Assembly: GCA_002841765.1 (NCBI GenBank)
Contig: PHAV01000004.1
Span: 123,075-184,586 of the forward strand
Source: Deltaproteobacteria bacterium HGW-Deltaproteobacteria-4
Lineage (GTDB): Bacteria; Desulfobacterota; Desulfuromonadia; Desulfuromonadales; UBA2197
Direction of reading: 5' to 3'
Length of the DNA stretch: 61,512 bases
The notes beneath the pieces were generated by a model. The model was not told the DNA's origin. It worked only from the letters and a program-made list of their open reading frames with translations, and did no database searches. Below, one piece after another: positions 1 to 7,838 of the stretch; the first letter of the stretch is position 1, and each line of letters starts with the position of its first letter. The translations under genes and the position numbers were made by a program.

Positions 1-522
1 CACGAGCTAGCCCATCAGCAGCTTTACGTTAAGGACGATTCTTCTTTTAATGAAGCCTTTGCCGAAGTTGTCGAGGCGGAAGGGGTAAAGCGCTGGCTTG
101 CCCGCCAGGGACAGGCGCCTGCGGCGGACGCGATGGAGGAACAGGAGCGGCGGCAGGCCTTTGTTGCTCTTTTGCTGCAGACCCGGCATGACCTCGAAGT
201 CCTATATGCCTCCGGCAAGTCGCTTCAGGTGATGCGCGCAGAGAAGAAGGCGGTTTTCAGCCTACTCCGTCAACGTTATCAGCTTCTACGGGACGAAACA
301 TGGCAGGGATACAGTGGTTTTGATCGCTGGTTCGAGCGGCCGGTCAATAATGCGCGTCTCGCTGCTGTCGCCACCTATCACGATCGTAAACCTTCTTTTC
401 TGGCGCTGCTGCAGCGGACCGATGGCGATCTCAGCCGTTTCTATGAGGAGGCCGCCGCATTGGCCAAGCGTACCCGTGCCGAACGGGACGAGATACTGGC
501 GGAACTGGCAAAGGCACAATAA
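1..522 (+). CDS. Predicted aminopeptidase, C-terminal part (5' end outside window)
   Basis: The frame is open from the first base and ends at TAA 520-522, giving 173 residues. It begins with HELAHQ, the zinc-binding HExxH-type motif of the predicted aminopeptidase family (Aminopep, COG4324). NEAFAEVVE follows about 12 residues later and would supply the second-sphere glutamate. The remainder is helical and charged, as in the C-terminal half of that family. A metal-dependent peptidase role is inferred from these motifs; the substrate is unknown. The N-terminal lipoprotein or signal region would lie upstream of the window. The next gene, folD, starts 48 bases downstream. Confidence 0.7.
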   Translation, partial: HELAHQQLYVKDDSSFNEAFAEVVEAEGVKRWLARQGQAPAADAMEEQERRQAFVALLLQTRHDLEVLYASGKSLQVMRAEKKAVFSLLRQRYQLLRDETWQGYSGFDRWFERPVNNARLAAVATYHDRKPSFLALLQRTDGDLSRFYEEAAALAKRTRAERDEILAELAKAQ

Positions 523-570
523 ATTCTCTTCGTTGCTATAAAAATTCACACATAACCGGAGGTTCGTGAG

Positions 571-1431
571 ATGAACAAAGTAATCGATGGCAAGTTGATC
601 GCAGCTGAAATGCGTAAAGAGATCGCCGCAGACGTGCAGAATCTGGCAGCCAGAACAGTTGTCCCTGGCTTGGCGGTCGTTCTGGTCGGTGAAGATCCGG
701 CCAGCCGCGTCTATGTATCGATGAAGGAGAAGGCCTGCGCTGATACCGGCATCTATTCAGTAGAACATAAACTTTCCGCGGAGACGACCGAGGCTGAATT
801 GCTCACGTTGATCGCCGAACTGAATAACGATGCCCGCATTGACGGGATCCTTGTCCAACTCCCCCTGCCGAAGCAGATCGACGAAAGTCGCGTCCTTGAA
901 TCGATCTCGCCGAGCAAGGATGTCGACGGCTTTCATCCTTACAATGTCGGACGTCTGGTTACTGGGAACCCCCTCTTCCAACCCTGTACACCTTACGGGG
1001 TGATGAAGATGCTGGAATACACTGGCGTTGAGCTTGCCGGCAAGCATGTGGTGGTGGTGGGGCGCTCCAATATCGTCGGTAAACCGGTGGCGCTGATGTG
1101 TCTGGCGAAACATGCAACGGTGACGATCTGCCATTCGCGCACGGCCAATCTTATTGATGAAGTGCGGCGCGCAGATGTGGTGATCGCGGCGGTCGGTCGG
1201 CCGGAGATGATCAAGGGCGACTGGATCAAGCCAGGCGCGGTCGTCATCGATGTCGGGGTGAATCGCGTCGGCGAGAAGAAGCTGGTCGGTGATGTTGATT
1301 ATGCCGGCGCCTTAGAGCGGGTCAGTGCGATTACGCCGGTGCCGGGCGGGGTTGGTCCGATGACCATCACCATGCTCCTTTACAACACCGTCGACAGCGC
1401 CAAAAGGCGTGCCGACAAGGCGGGCTGTTAA
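571..1431 (+). CDS. folD: Bifunctional methylenetetrahydrofolate dehydrogenase/cyclohydrolase FolD
   Basis: FolD interconverts 5,10-methylene-, 5,10-methenyl- and 10-formyl-tetrahydrofolate in the cytoplasm using NADP. At 286 residues it has the usual family length. Visible signatures are the catalytic YxxxK pair (Y48, K52 in YVSMKEKA), the substrate loop QLPLPKQ, the Rossmann dinucleotide segment [12 protein letters not shown] and the C-terminal [10 protein letters not shown]. The start is supported by GGAGG about 10 bases upstream. It is followed by the RdgC-like gene only 4 bases after its stop, so the two are probably co-transcribed. Confidence 0.97.
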   Translation: MNKVIDGKLIAAEMRKEIAADVQNLAARTVVPGLAVVLVGEDPASRVYVSMKEKACADTGIYSVEHKLSAETTEAELLTLIAELNNDARIDGILVQLPLPKQIDESRVLESISPSKDVDGFHPYNVGRLVTGNPLFQPCTPYGVMKMLEYTGVELAGKHVVVVGRSNIVGKPVALMCLAKHATVTICHSRTANLIDEVRRADVVIAAVGRPEMIKGDWIKPGAVVIDVGVNRVGEKKLVGDVDYAGALERVSAITPVPGGVGPMTITMLLYNTVDSAKRRADKAGC

Positions 1432-1435
1432 GTTT

Positions 1436-2602
1436 ATGGGGATTCTGTCCAATACCGTCACAATTTGTCACTACGAAGTCAACGGTCCTCTGCCGGACGG
1501 GGATCTGGCCGCCTGGGCGCAAGGGCGTCTTGCCGAGCGAGGATTTCAGTCGATCGATAACAGCAGCGAAGAGGTCTCGGTCGGTTGGGTGCATCTTGAT
1601 GACAGTCAGGGGAGTGACTTCAGTCAGGAAGGAGATTTCCGTCGCGACAACTGGCTGGTCTTCTCCCTGCGCCGTGATCAGCGCCGCATCCCGGCCGGAC
1701 TCCTCCGTGCCCACTTTGATCTTGCCTGTCGTGCCTACCATGCACAGAACCCCGGCCTGGCGCGGATTGCCAAGGCCAAGCGGGAAGAGCTCAAGGAAGC
1801 TGTGATGGGCTCCCTGCTGGCACGCACCCTGCCGGCGCCGGCTGTCTACGATATGATCTGGGATACCCGCGCCGGGACCGTCACCTTTACTTCGATTAGC
1901 CCCAAGATGACTGAAATCCTCGAAGGCTATTTCAAGCAGACCTTTGAGGGTCTGACCCTGACCCCCCTCTATCCGCTGCGCCGCGCAGAAGGGGTGGTCG
2001 ATCCGGCTCTGTTGCTGAAGTTGAAAGAAGCGAATCGCGCCAGCAATGAGAATCTACTTGAACAGATTCGTGATAACCTTTGGTTTGGCGAAGATTTTCT
2101 CCTCTGGCTCCTGTACCGAACGATGAATGAAGGCTCGGAGTATGCTGTCTGTCGTCCCGGACCCGCCGCGCATGGCGAAGTCTTTGTCGCCTACCTCAAT
2201 GACCGTATTGTCCTCCAGGGAGAGAGCAGTGGCGGCAGCCAAAAGATTGCCGTTAGTGGACCGCAGGACAGTTTCCGCGAAGTTCGCGCCGCCCTGCAGG
2301 GGGGGAAGGTTGTTCGCGAGGGGGTCATCTGTCTGGAGAAGGGTGAGGACTTCTGGCGTTTCAATCTTAAAGGTGAGTTCTTCACCTTTGGCAGTTTCAA
2401 GGGACCGTCGGTACGTCTCGAACGGGAAGATGTCGCTGACCCACAGCGCGAGCGCGAAGCGGTCTTTTACGAACGGATGCATATTATCGAAGAAGGATTG
2501 CAACTCTTCGACAGTCTGATTGCGGTCTTTCTCCGTGAACGTCTTGGCGACAACTGGGGCGACTTGCAGCAGCGCGTTGATCAATGGCTGGTCGAAGAGT
2601 AG
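1436..2602 (+). CDS. RdgC-like recombination-associated protein
   Basis: The 388-residue protein resembles RdgC, a DNA-binding protein that modulates RecA activity. Shared features are an N-terminal region with GWVHL, a basic stretch RRDQRRIPAGLL, KREELKEAVMGSLLAR, and IWDTRAGTV followed by a TFEGLTLTPL segment, in the same order as in E. coli RdgC. It is longer than the roughly 300-residue proteobacterial RdgC, and the C-terminal third is not recognisable. I prefer the ATG at 1436 (MGILSNTVTICHYEV), because the earlier in-frame ATG at 1409 lies inside folD. Function is inferred from family resemblance only. Confidence 0.65.
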   Translation: MGILSNTVTICHYEVNGPLPDGDLAAWAQGRLAERGFQSIDNSSEEVSVGWVHLDDSQGSDFSQEGDFRRDNWLVFSLRRDQRRIPAGLLRAHFDLACRAYHAQNPGLARIAKAKREELKEAVMGSLLARTLPAPAVYDMIWDTRAGTVTFTSISPKMTEILEGYFKQTFEGLTLTPLYPLRRAEGVVDPALLLKLKEANRASNENLLEQIRDNLWFGEDFLLWLLYRTMNEGSEYAVCRPGPAAHGEVFVAYLNDRIVLQGESSGGSQKIAVSGPQDSFREVRAALQGGKVVREGVICLEKGEDFWRFNLKGEFFTFGSFKGPSVRLEREDVADPQREREAVFYERMHIIEEGLQLFDSLIAVFLRERLGDNWGDLQQRVDQWLVEE

Positions 2603-2614
2603 CCCTCTTCTTTT

Positions 2615-2643
2615 TTGACATTTTGTCCAAGGGTTGCTAAAGT
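2615..2643 (+). promoter_or_regulatory. Sigma-70-type promoter for the TPR gene
   Basis: TTGACA (2615-2620) is followed by a 17-base spacer and TAAAGT (2638-2643), just after the RdgC-like stop codon and about 37 bases before the TPR gene start at 2680. The -35 box is a full consensus match. Confidence 0.6.
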
Positions 2644-2679
2644 GCCGCCTTTATTATCTGAAAGGATCTCCTATTATTT

Positions 2680-3402
2680 ATGTATAACATCTTGATTTCG
2701 TTTGCTATTGGCTTGATCGCCGGTACTCTTGCCGCCTTGAGTCCCTTGGGGCTCTGGGGTGGATTTTTTGTTTTCGTGCTGGTGACAGTGGCCGCAATTT
2801 TTTTCGCTACGCGCATCGTGATGAAAAGGGTGACAGCGATCATGGATGTGGTGCAAAAGGACCTGCAGGCGAATCACCCGGAGAAAGCGATCAAAGTCCT
2901 GGAGACGGCATTGGTTTATGCGCCCTGGCAGGTTTATCTCAAAGGGCAGATCCGTTCCCAGATCGGCATGATTCATTTTTTGCGCCGCGATTTTTCCACA
3001 GCCTTTGAGTTTCTCAAGGAAGGCTTCATCCGTAACTGGCCGGCGATGGGGATGCTGGCCGTTACTTATATGAAGAAGAACAAGTCCTCGTTGATGATCG
3101 ATACGTTTGAAAAGGCGGTCTCTGCCAACAAAAAGGAGCCGATGCTCTGGAATCTTTATGCTTATTGCCTCGAAGAGACCGGTCAGCATGGCAAGGCTAT
3201 CGAGGTTATGGAAAAGGGCCTGAAGAAGACCGGCGGGAATGATATCCTCAATGCGAACCTGGTGTTGTTGCGCGAGGGGAAGAAGATGAAGATGAAAGAA
3301 TGGGGCGAGCTTTGGTATCAGTTCCATTTGGAAAAGACCGGGAATCTGGTCAAGGAGCAAACGAGAGCCATGCAGGGGCGGCGTAAAATCCCCATGCGCT
3401 GA
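2680..3402 (+). CDS. Membrane-anchored tetratricopeptide-repeat protein
   Basis: The 240-residue protein starts with two closely spaced hydrophobic helices (about residues 3-22 and 24-45). A cytoplasmic helical domain follows with TPR-like pairs, for example around NHPEKAIKVLETALVYAP, DFSTAFEFLKEGF and ETGQHGKAIEVMEKGLKK, and the C-terminus is basic. TPR proteins of this type act as membrane-tethered scaffolds, but no partner is evident. It has its own consensus promoter and sits 28 bases ahead of the Smr gene, so the two are likely one transcript. I do not recognise a named family. Confidence 0.7.
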   Translation: MYNILISFAIGLIAGTLAALSPLGLWGGFFVFVLVTVAAIFFATRIVMKRVTAIMDVVQKDLQANHPEKAIKVLETALVYAPWQVYLKGQIRSQIGMIHFLRRDFSTAFEFLKEGFIRNWPAMGMLAVTYMKKNKSSLMIDTFEKAVSANKKEPMLWNLYAYCLEETGQHGKAIEVMEKGLKKTGGNDILNANLVLLREGKKMKMKEWGELWYQFHLEKTGNLVKEQTRAMQGRRKIPMR

Positions 3403-3430
3403 GATATTTGCCGGCAGGAAATTATGTCAG

Positions 3431-4102
3431 ATGAGTAAAAAAAAGAGTCATGATTTTAATACCAGCCCCTTCAAGAATTTGAAGGGGCTTTCTTTTCCGG
3501 TACAGGGGGAGATCAAGGCCGCACCTCCGCCGTTACCGAGGGCAGTCATTCCGGAATATGATTTTTCGGAGGAGATGAAAGGTCTCGGAGTAAAAATTCT
3601 CCCCACAGATGAGCGACTTGACGGGATTGAGCGTTCGTCAGCTGCGTCGCCCGCCACCGTCGTCAGACTCGCTCCGATCGAGCCCGGCAATGATCAGGAG
3701 CTCTTCTTGTCGGCGATTGAGGGGATGGAGGTTTTCTTTCATGACGAGATTCCTGATCTTGAGGTGCCGACTGCTGCGCCGCGTCGGATGAAATTGGTTG
3801 AGCAGGGTCGTTTGCGGCCTAGCGAGCGCCTTGATCTGCACGGTTTTTCCCGCAGTGAAGCGCGACGTCGTGTTGCGCATTTTCTTGAAAATGCTGTGCA
3901 TCACGGTTATCCGCTGGTTTTGATCATTACCGGTTGGGGGAAGAACAGTAGTGGTGAAGCGATTCTGCGCGAAGAGATTGCGCGCTTTTTGCGTACCGAC
4001 GGAGCGCCGTTGGTGAGTGAGTGGGCTTTTGCCCCGAAAGATCTGGGCGGCGACGGCGCCCTCCTTGTCTTTCCTCGTTTCAAAAATAAAAAGCCCCGCT
4101 GA
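3431..4102 (+). CDS. Smr-domain protein (MutS2 C-terminal-like nuclease domain)
   Basis: The 223-residue protein has a variable N-terminus and a C-terminal Smr domain (about residues 130-220). The domain shows the LDLHG motif, the following helix SRSEARRRVAHFL and the ITGWGKNSSGEAIL glycine segment typical of Smr. Smr domains bind or nick branched DNA, and some act on RNA. The N-terminal NPFK-type segment (SPFKNLKGL) is encoded by a strong hairpin described separately. The gene ends inside a bidirectional terminator. Function beyond the domain is unknown. Confidence 0.8.
   Translation: MSKKKSHDFNTSPFKNLKGLSFPVQGEIKAAPPPLPRAVIPEYDFSEEMKGLGVKILPTDERLDGIERSSAASPATVVRLAPIEPGNDQELFLSAIEGMEVFFHDEIPDLEVPTAAPRRMKLVEQGRLRPSERLDLHGFSRSEARRRVAHFLENAVHHGYPLVLIITGWGKNSSGEAILREEIARFLRTDGAPLVSEWAFAPKDLGGDGALLVFPRFKNKKPR
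3464..3496 (+). promoter_or_regulatory. Intrinsic-terminator-like hairpin inside the start of the Smr gene
   Basis: A perfect 11-bp stem (3464-3474 with 3479-3489) and 4-base loop is followed by TTCTTTT. It lies only 33 bases after the Smr start codon and could attenuate read-through from the upstream TPR gene. It could also be a by-product of the codons for SPFKNLKGL. Confidence 0.35.
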
Positions 4103-4119
4103 TTTTTCAGCGGGGCTTT
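4090..4119. terminator. Bidirectional intrinsic terminator
   Basis: A perfect 13-bp stem (4090-4102 with 4107-4119) with a TTTT loop is flanked by A-rich and T-rich ends. It overlaps the last bases of the Smr gene and also faces the small reverse-strand reading frame at 4155-4217. Confidence 0.85.
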
Positions 4120-4154
4120 GCTCATTAGCCTTCAGGCAGCCCCCGTTATGAGGG

Positions 4155-4217
4155 CTAACTTCGGCAACCTTCCTTGCAGCGGGTGATTGGACGGAGCATG
4201 TAGGTTAAAGTCCACAT
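4155..4217 (-). CDS. Possible 20-residue peptide with two cysteines
   Basis: On the reverse strand an ATG at 4217 is preceded by AAGGAGAT at a good Shine-Dalgarno distance. It opens a 20-codon frame ending TAG at 4155 and encodes MWTLTYMLRPITRCKEGCRS. A consensus-like promoter lies about 80 bases upstream (4300-4328) and a strong terminator follows (4119-4090). The unit therefore looks like an independent transcript of about 200 nt. The peptide is basic with a CKEGC pair near its end. I do not recognise it; it could be a leader peptide, a processed peptide, or an incidental frame within a small RNA. Confidence 0.4.
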   Translation of the reverse strand: MWTLTYMLRPITRCKEGCRS

Positions 4218-4266
4218 AGTTTTATCTCCTTTCCGGGGTTTCTCCCCTGTTAAACGAAAGCTGACC

Positions 4267-4298
4267 CGAATCAAGGGATGTTGCTTGATTCGTTTTTT
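4267..4298. promoter_or_regulatory. Inverted repeat with T-run between Smr and DUF480 genes
   Basis: CGAATCAAG (4267-4275) pairs perfectly with CTTGATTCG (4284-4292) around an 8-base loop and is followed on the + strand by TTTTTT. Read forward it is a second terminator behind the Smr gene. Read on the reverse strand it would form a stem at the very 5' end of the small-peptide transcript. Confidence 0.6.
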
Positions 4299-4299
4299 A

Positions 4300-4328
4300 A
4301 ATATATATCAGCTTCGCAATAATTGCAA
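4300..4328 (-). promoter_or_regulatory. Promoter for the small peptide/RNA transcript
   Basis: On the reverse strand, TTGCAA (4328-4323) is followed by a 17-base spacer and TATATT (4305-4300). The predicted start site is near 4293, about 75 bases upstream of the 20-codon frame. Confidence 0.55.
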
Positions 4329-4346
4329 CCATTATCGTCAGATTTT

Positions 4347-5012
4347 TTATTCGAACTGGTTGCGGAACGCGGCAAAGGCGGAGGTCAGGCTGGCGACTTC
4401 GCAGCGCAGCTTGACAACCTCCTCTTCCAGGGCAAGGATTCTAGTTTCCTGTCCCTCAACATGATGGCGTTCCGTTTCCGGCGCCGATTCATGTTTCACA
4501 GACTCTTCAATGGCTGGTACGCCACTGAGAAGATGAGCAAAGCGGTTCTCCTTGCGACCGGGTAGACGGGGGAGTTTGATCAGAAGGGGTTCTTTACGAG
4601 TGGTTAGAAGGTGAAGCACCCCTTCTACGGCTTCGAGATTGCTAAAGGCATACATCCGTTCACAGCGGTTGCGCAGCTCTCCTGCGGTTTGCGGACCTCG
4701 TAACAGGAGTTCGCAAAGAATCGCCTGTTCTTCCGGTTCAAGGTAAAGTTTTTGCGCAAGGTTGTGCTTATATTTGGGGACTCGACCGCCGTCCGTTGCG
4801 GCCTGCAGCGCCAGTCCCTGAAATCGCAGGGCGTCGAGACAGAGGAGAACATCGGTTTCATCCAGGGTCATCACCGGGTCACGGTTCGATTTCTGATTAC
4901 AGGCATTGGTCAGGGCATTAAGGGTGAGAGGATAGTATTCCGGAGTCGTCATTTCTTTTTCGATAAGGCAACCGAGGACACGGGCTTCCTGGGCGGTGAG
5001 TTGCAGTTCCAT
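4347..5012 (-). CDS. DUF480/YceH family protein
   Basis: The 221-residue protein matches the YceH/DUF480 family. It opens MELQLTAQEARVLGCLIEKE and continues with TPEYYPLTLNAL and NQKSNRDPV, the family hallmarks, in a winged-helix-like fold. The C-terminus carries a short coiled coil (ETRILALEEEVVKLRCEVAS) common in this family. The cellular role is not established. I choose the ATG at 5012, because upstream sequence in this frame lies inside the amidase gene, whose stop is 4 bases away. The two genes are probably one operon. Confidence 0.85.
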   Translation of the reverse strand: MELQLTAQEARVLGCLIEKEMTTPEYYPLTLNALTNACNQKSNRDPVMTLDETDVLLCLDALRFQGLALQAATDGGRVPKYKHNLAQKLYLEPEEQAILCELLLRGPQTAGELRNRCERMYAFSNLEAVEGVLHLLTTRKEPLLIKLPRLPGRKENRFAHLLSGVPAIEESVKHESAPETERHHVEGQETRILALEEEVVKLRCEVASLTSAFAAFRNQFE

Positions 5013-5016
5013 GATG

Positions 5017-5901
5017 TCAGTCCCGGTAACGTTTGTTGAGATCGCCATAAGCATCGATGCGGCGATCCCGTAAAAAGGGCCAGATACGGCGGACTTGCTC
5101 GGAACGGTTGAAGTCGATAGCGGCAATGAGTACCTCCTCGTCCTCCTGTCCTCCTTGCACCAGGATCTCCCCCTGCGGGCCGGCGACAAAGCTGCTCCCC
5201 CAGAACAGTGCGCCAGCGGTCTGATGCGAAGAGTCGGCTTCAAAGCCGACGCGGTTGACGCTGATCAGCGGCAAACCGTTAGCGATCGCGTGACTACGTT
5301 GAATGGTGAGCCAAGCGTCGCGCTGGCGTTCCTGTTCAACAGCAGCGTCCTGCGGATCCCAGCCGATCGCCGTTGGATAGATGAGGATATCGGCCCCGGC
5401 TAACGCCATCAAACGTGCACCTTCCGGATACCATTGATCCCAGCACACCAGGACGCCGAGTTTGCCGACTGAAGTCTGGATAGGGGTAAAACCGAGGTCG
5501 CCCGGGGTGAAGTAGAACTTTTCGTAATAGCCGGGATCATCGGGGATGTGCATTTTGCGGTAACGCCCGGCGATAGAACCGTCCTGTTCGATAACCACGG
5601 CGGTGTTGTGGTAAAGACCGGGAGCGCGACGTTCAAAGAGGCTGAGGATGAGTACTACTCCGAGTTCTTTGGCGATAGAACTGAAACACTCAGTCGAGGG
5701 ACCCGGGATCGTTTCTGCAGTATCGAAGTTCGCTATTACTTCCTGTTGACAGAAGTAGGGACCGGTATGAAGTTCTTCCAGGACAATGAGTTTTGCACCC
5801 CGGGCCGCCGCGCTGCGGATGCCGCCCAGACTCTTTTCAATATTCGCTGCGCGGTCATAGGAGCAGCTTTGTTGAATTAAACCGACCGTGAGTGTTTGCA
5901 T
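5017..5901 (-). CDS. aguB: Nitrilase-superfamily hydrolase, probable N-carbamoylputrescine amidase
   Basis: The 294-residue enzyme has the complete carbon-nitrogen hydrolase triad: Glu in VLEELH, Lys in YRKMHIPDDP and Cys in VCWDQWYPE. The sequence around these (HIPDDPGYYEKFYF, YPTAIGWDP) is typical of AguB, which converts N-carbamoylputrescine to putrescine, CO2 and ammonia in the arginine/agmatine route to polyamines. The usual partner, agmatine deiminase AguA, is not in the window. Substrate assignment is therefore by similarity only; other omega-amidases share the fold. Confidence 0.8.
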   Translation of the reverse strand: MQTLTVGLIQQSCSYDRAANIEKSLGGIRSAAARGAKLIVLEELHTGPYFCQQEVIANFDTAETIPGPSTECFSSIAKELGVVLILSLFERRAPGLYHNTAVVIEQDGSIAGRYRKMHIPDDPGYYEKFYFTPGDLGFTPIQTSVGKLGVLVCWDQWYPEGARLMALAGADILIYPTAIGWDPQDAAVEQERQRDAWLTIQRSHAIANGLPLISVNRVGFEADSSHQTAGALFWGSSFVAGPQGEILVQGGQEDEEVLIAAIDFNRSEQVRRIWPFLRDRRIDAYGDLNKRYRD

Positions 5902-6149
5902 GAACGAGGTGATCCTTGATTGAATTGTGAAAGATATCCGGAACTATAGCAGAGCGATCGGTCTTTGGGTAGGGGGTAGGTGGTACGACAGAGATTGAAC
6001 TGGTTTCAGTGTAAACTGCCTGGTAAAATCGATTCTTGTTGGATTACATGATTTTAATCATTGTGCTTTATTGTGATATTTCAATAAATTATATGAAGTT
6101 TCATGAGGCGAATTCCTGTTTTTGAAACAATGTTGTATACAAAAATCTC

Positions 6150-6178
6150 TTGACTTTGAAGGCCTTAATTGTTAGAAG
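6150..6178 (+). promoter_or_regulatory. Candidate gltA promoter
   Basis: TTGACT (6150-6155), a 17-base spacer and TAGAAG (6173-6178). It predicts a leader of about 155 nt before the gltA start. Confidence 0.45.
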
Positions 6179-6194
6179 TTTGTTTAAATTGAAG

Positions 6195-6232
6195 GGGATT
6201 AGCATTTGTGAAGCTAACCCTCTTTGTTTTTT
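6195..6232 (+). promoter_or_regulatory. Attenuator-like hairpin in the gltA leader
   Basis: GGG-A-TTAGC (6195-6203, one bulged A) pairs with GCTAACCC (6213-6220) and is followed by TCTTTGTTTTTT. No gene lies upstream on this strand for it to terminate, so a conditional terminator in the gltA leader is a reasonable inference. Confidence 0.4.
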
Positions 6233-6293
6233 GTTTATCTTCGATGATATTGAAGTCTCTGAGGATGTCCTGGTTTTATTTGTGTTGTATCGG

Positions 6294-6312
6294 TCGATGG
6301 GTTTCCCATCGA
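6294..6312 (+). promoter_or_regulatory. Inverted repeat just upstream of gltA
   Basis: TCGATGGG (6294-6301) and CCCATCGA (6305-6312) form a perfect 8-bp inverted repeat with a 3-base centre, ending 28 bases before the gltA ATG. It could be a protein operator or an RNA stem near the ribosome site AAAGGAGAGAGAGC. Confidence 0.45.
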
Positions 6313-6340
6313 ATATTGTCCATCATAAAGGAGAGAGAGC

Positions 6341-7672
6341 ATGTCGACGTTGAAGGAATCGCTAAAGCAGAAGATTGAAGCGCACCGTCCGCGTACCACC
6401 CGTCTCGTCAAGGAATTCGGTAAGGTTATCATCGACCAGGTCAACATTGACCAGTGTATTGGTGGCGCCCGTGACATTCGCAGCCTCGTCACCGACATCT
6501 CCTACCTGGACCCCCAGGAAGGGATCCGTTTCCGTGGCAAGAATATCCCTGAGACCTTTGCCGCCCTCCCCAAAGCTGCAGGTTCGACTTATCCGACTGT
6601 TGAGTCCTTCTGGTTCTTCCTGTTGACCGGCGATGTCCCGACCGACGCTCAGGTGGCCGAAGTTGTTGCCGAGTGGAAAGTCCGTCAGGTCGTCCCCCAG
6701 TATGTCTTCGATGCCATCCGCGCCCTGCCCCGTGACAGCCATCCGATGGTCATGCTTTCGGTTGCCATGCTCACCCTGCAGAAAGACTCCAAATTTGCCG
6801 GTTTCTATAACTCCGGTAAATTCAACAAGATGACCGCTTGGGAATCTGTCTACGAAGATGCCAGTGATATTTGTGCTCGTATCCCGATCATTGCCGCTTT
6901 CATCTACAACCTCAAGTACCGTAATGACAAGCAGATTGCAATCGATCCGAAGCTCGACATGGGCGCCAATTTCGCTCACATGATCGGTCAGAGCGAGGAG
7001 TATAAGGATGTTGCTCGTATGTACTTCATCCTTCACTCTGACCATGAGTCCGGTAACGTTTCTGCTCATACCACTCACCTGGTTCATTCGGCTCTGTCCG
7101 ACCCCTACTATGCCTACTCCGCGGGCCTCAACGGCCTGGCCGGCCCGTTGCATGGATTGGCCAACCAGGAAGTTCTCGACTGGACCCTCAAGTTCCAGGA
7201 GAAGTACTGCAAAGGCGTCGAGCCGACCAAAGAACTCATCAAAGACGCGCTGTGGGACACCCTCAACGCCGGTCAGGTTATCCCCGGTTATGGCCACGCT
7301 GTTCTGCGTAAGACCGATCCGCGCTACATGGCGCAGCGCGAGTTCTGCCTGAACACCCCGGGTCTCAAGGATGACGCTCTCTTCAAAGTCGTCGCCATGA
7401 TCTTTGAAGTTGCTCCTGGCGTCCTCACCGAGCACGGCAAGACCAAGAACCCCTGGCCGAACGTCGATGCACAGTCTGGCGTTATCCAGATGTACTATGG
7501 TCTCACCGAATATGACTTTTACACCGTCCTCTTCGGTGTCGGTCGCGCCCTCGGCTGCATGGCCAACATCACCTGGGACCGCGGTCTTGGTTATGCCATC
7601 GAGCGTCCGAAGTCGGTCACTACCGATATGCTGGAGAAGTGGGCTGCTGCTGGTGGTCGCGATCTCGGCTAA
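6341..7672 (+). CDS. gltA: Citrate synthase, eukaryote-type
   Basis: This 443-residue citrate synthase condenses oxaloacetate and acetyl-CoA at the entry to the TCA cycle. It follows the mitochondrial-type pattern rather than the bacterial hexameric type. Catalytic residues align as H271 (GLAGPLHGLANQ), H319 (PGYGHAVLRKTDPRY) and D376 (NPWPNVDAQSG), almost the numbering of the pig enzyme, and the C-terminal YTVLFGVGRALG and ERPKS are mitochondrial-like. This type is known from Geobacter, where it supports acetate oxidation. A strong ribosome site (AAAGGAGAG) precedes the start. The gene is monocistronic, ending at a strong terminator. Confidence 0.95.
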   Translation: MSTLKESLKQKIEAHRPRTTRLVKEFGKVIIDQVNIDQCIGGARDIRSLVTDISYLDPQEGIRFRGKNIPETFAALPKAAGSTYPTVESFWFFLLTGDVPTDAQVAEVVAEWKVRQVVPQYVFDAIRALPRDSHPMVMLSVAMLTLQKDSKFAGFYNSGKFNKMTAWESVYEDASDICARIPIIAAFIYNLKYRNDKQIAIDPKLDMGANFAHMIGQSEEYKDVARMYFILHSDHESGNVSAHTTHLVHSALSDPYYAYSAGLNGLAGPLHGLANQEVLDWTLKFQEKYCKGVEPTKELIKDALWDTLNAGQVIPGYGHAVLRKTDPRYMAQREFCLNTPGLKDDALFKVVAMIFEVAPGVLTEHGKTKNPWPNVDAQSGVIQMYYGLTEYDFYTVLFGVGRALGCMANITWDRGLGYAIERPKSVTTDMLEKWAAAGGRDLG

Positions 7673-7700
7673 GTTCAACAGTTCTATTTCGTATCAGAAT

Positions 7701-7736
7701 AAAAACAGGAGACGCCGCTCGGTGTCTCCTGTTTTT
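7701..7736 (+). terminator. Intrinsic terminator of gltA
   Basis: A perfect 13-bp stem (AAAAACAGGAGAC at 7701-7713 with its complement at 7724-7736) and a 10-base loop end in a T-run. It lies 28 bases after the gltA stop. Confidence 0.9.
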
Positions 7737-7838
7737 ATTGCAGGTGAAGAGTTTTTTAAAAAAGATACTGTCTTCTTGTCTTAATGACGTTATAGTTGTC
7801 GCCGTAAATATTTTAATCTGGACGCTTTTGGAGCCCTT

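Larger units (their letters stand above)
5902..6340 (+). promoter_or_regulatory. A+T-rich divergent intergenic region upstream of gltA
   Basis: These 439 bases separate the divergent amidase and citrate synthase genes and contain no convincing reading frame or tRNA. They include a perfect inverted repeat at 6048-6061 (ATGATT-TT-AATCAT), a candidate promoter (6150-6178), a terminator-like hairpin (6195-6232) and a second perfect inverted repeat (6294-6312) close to the gltA ribosome site. Strong A+T enrichment between 6030 and 6250 suggests dense transcriptional control. Confidence 0.5.

Noticed and set aside
5902-6340. A short forward frame (6150-6353) as a gene upstream of gltA
   Set aside because: It has no ribosome site, overlaps the regulatory hairpins and runs past the gltA start in another frame.
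6362-7678. 438-codon open frame antisense to gltA
   Set aside because: It mirrors the strongly optimised codons of citrate synthase, has no ribosome site and shows no protein-family motifs.
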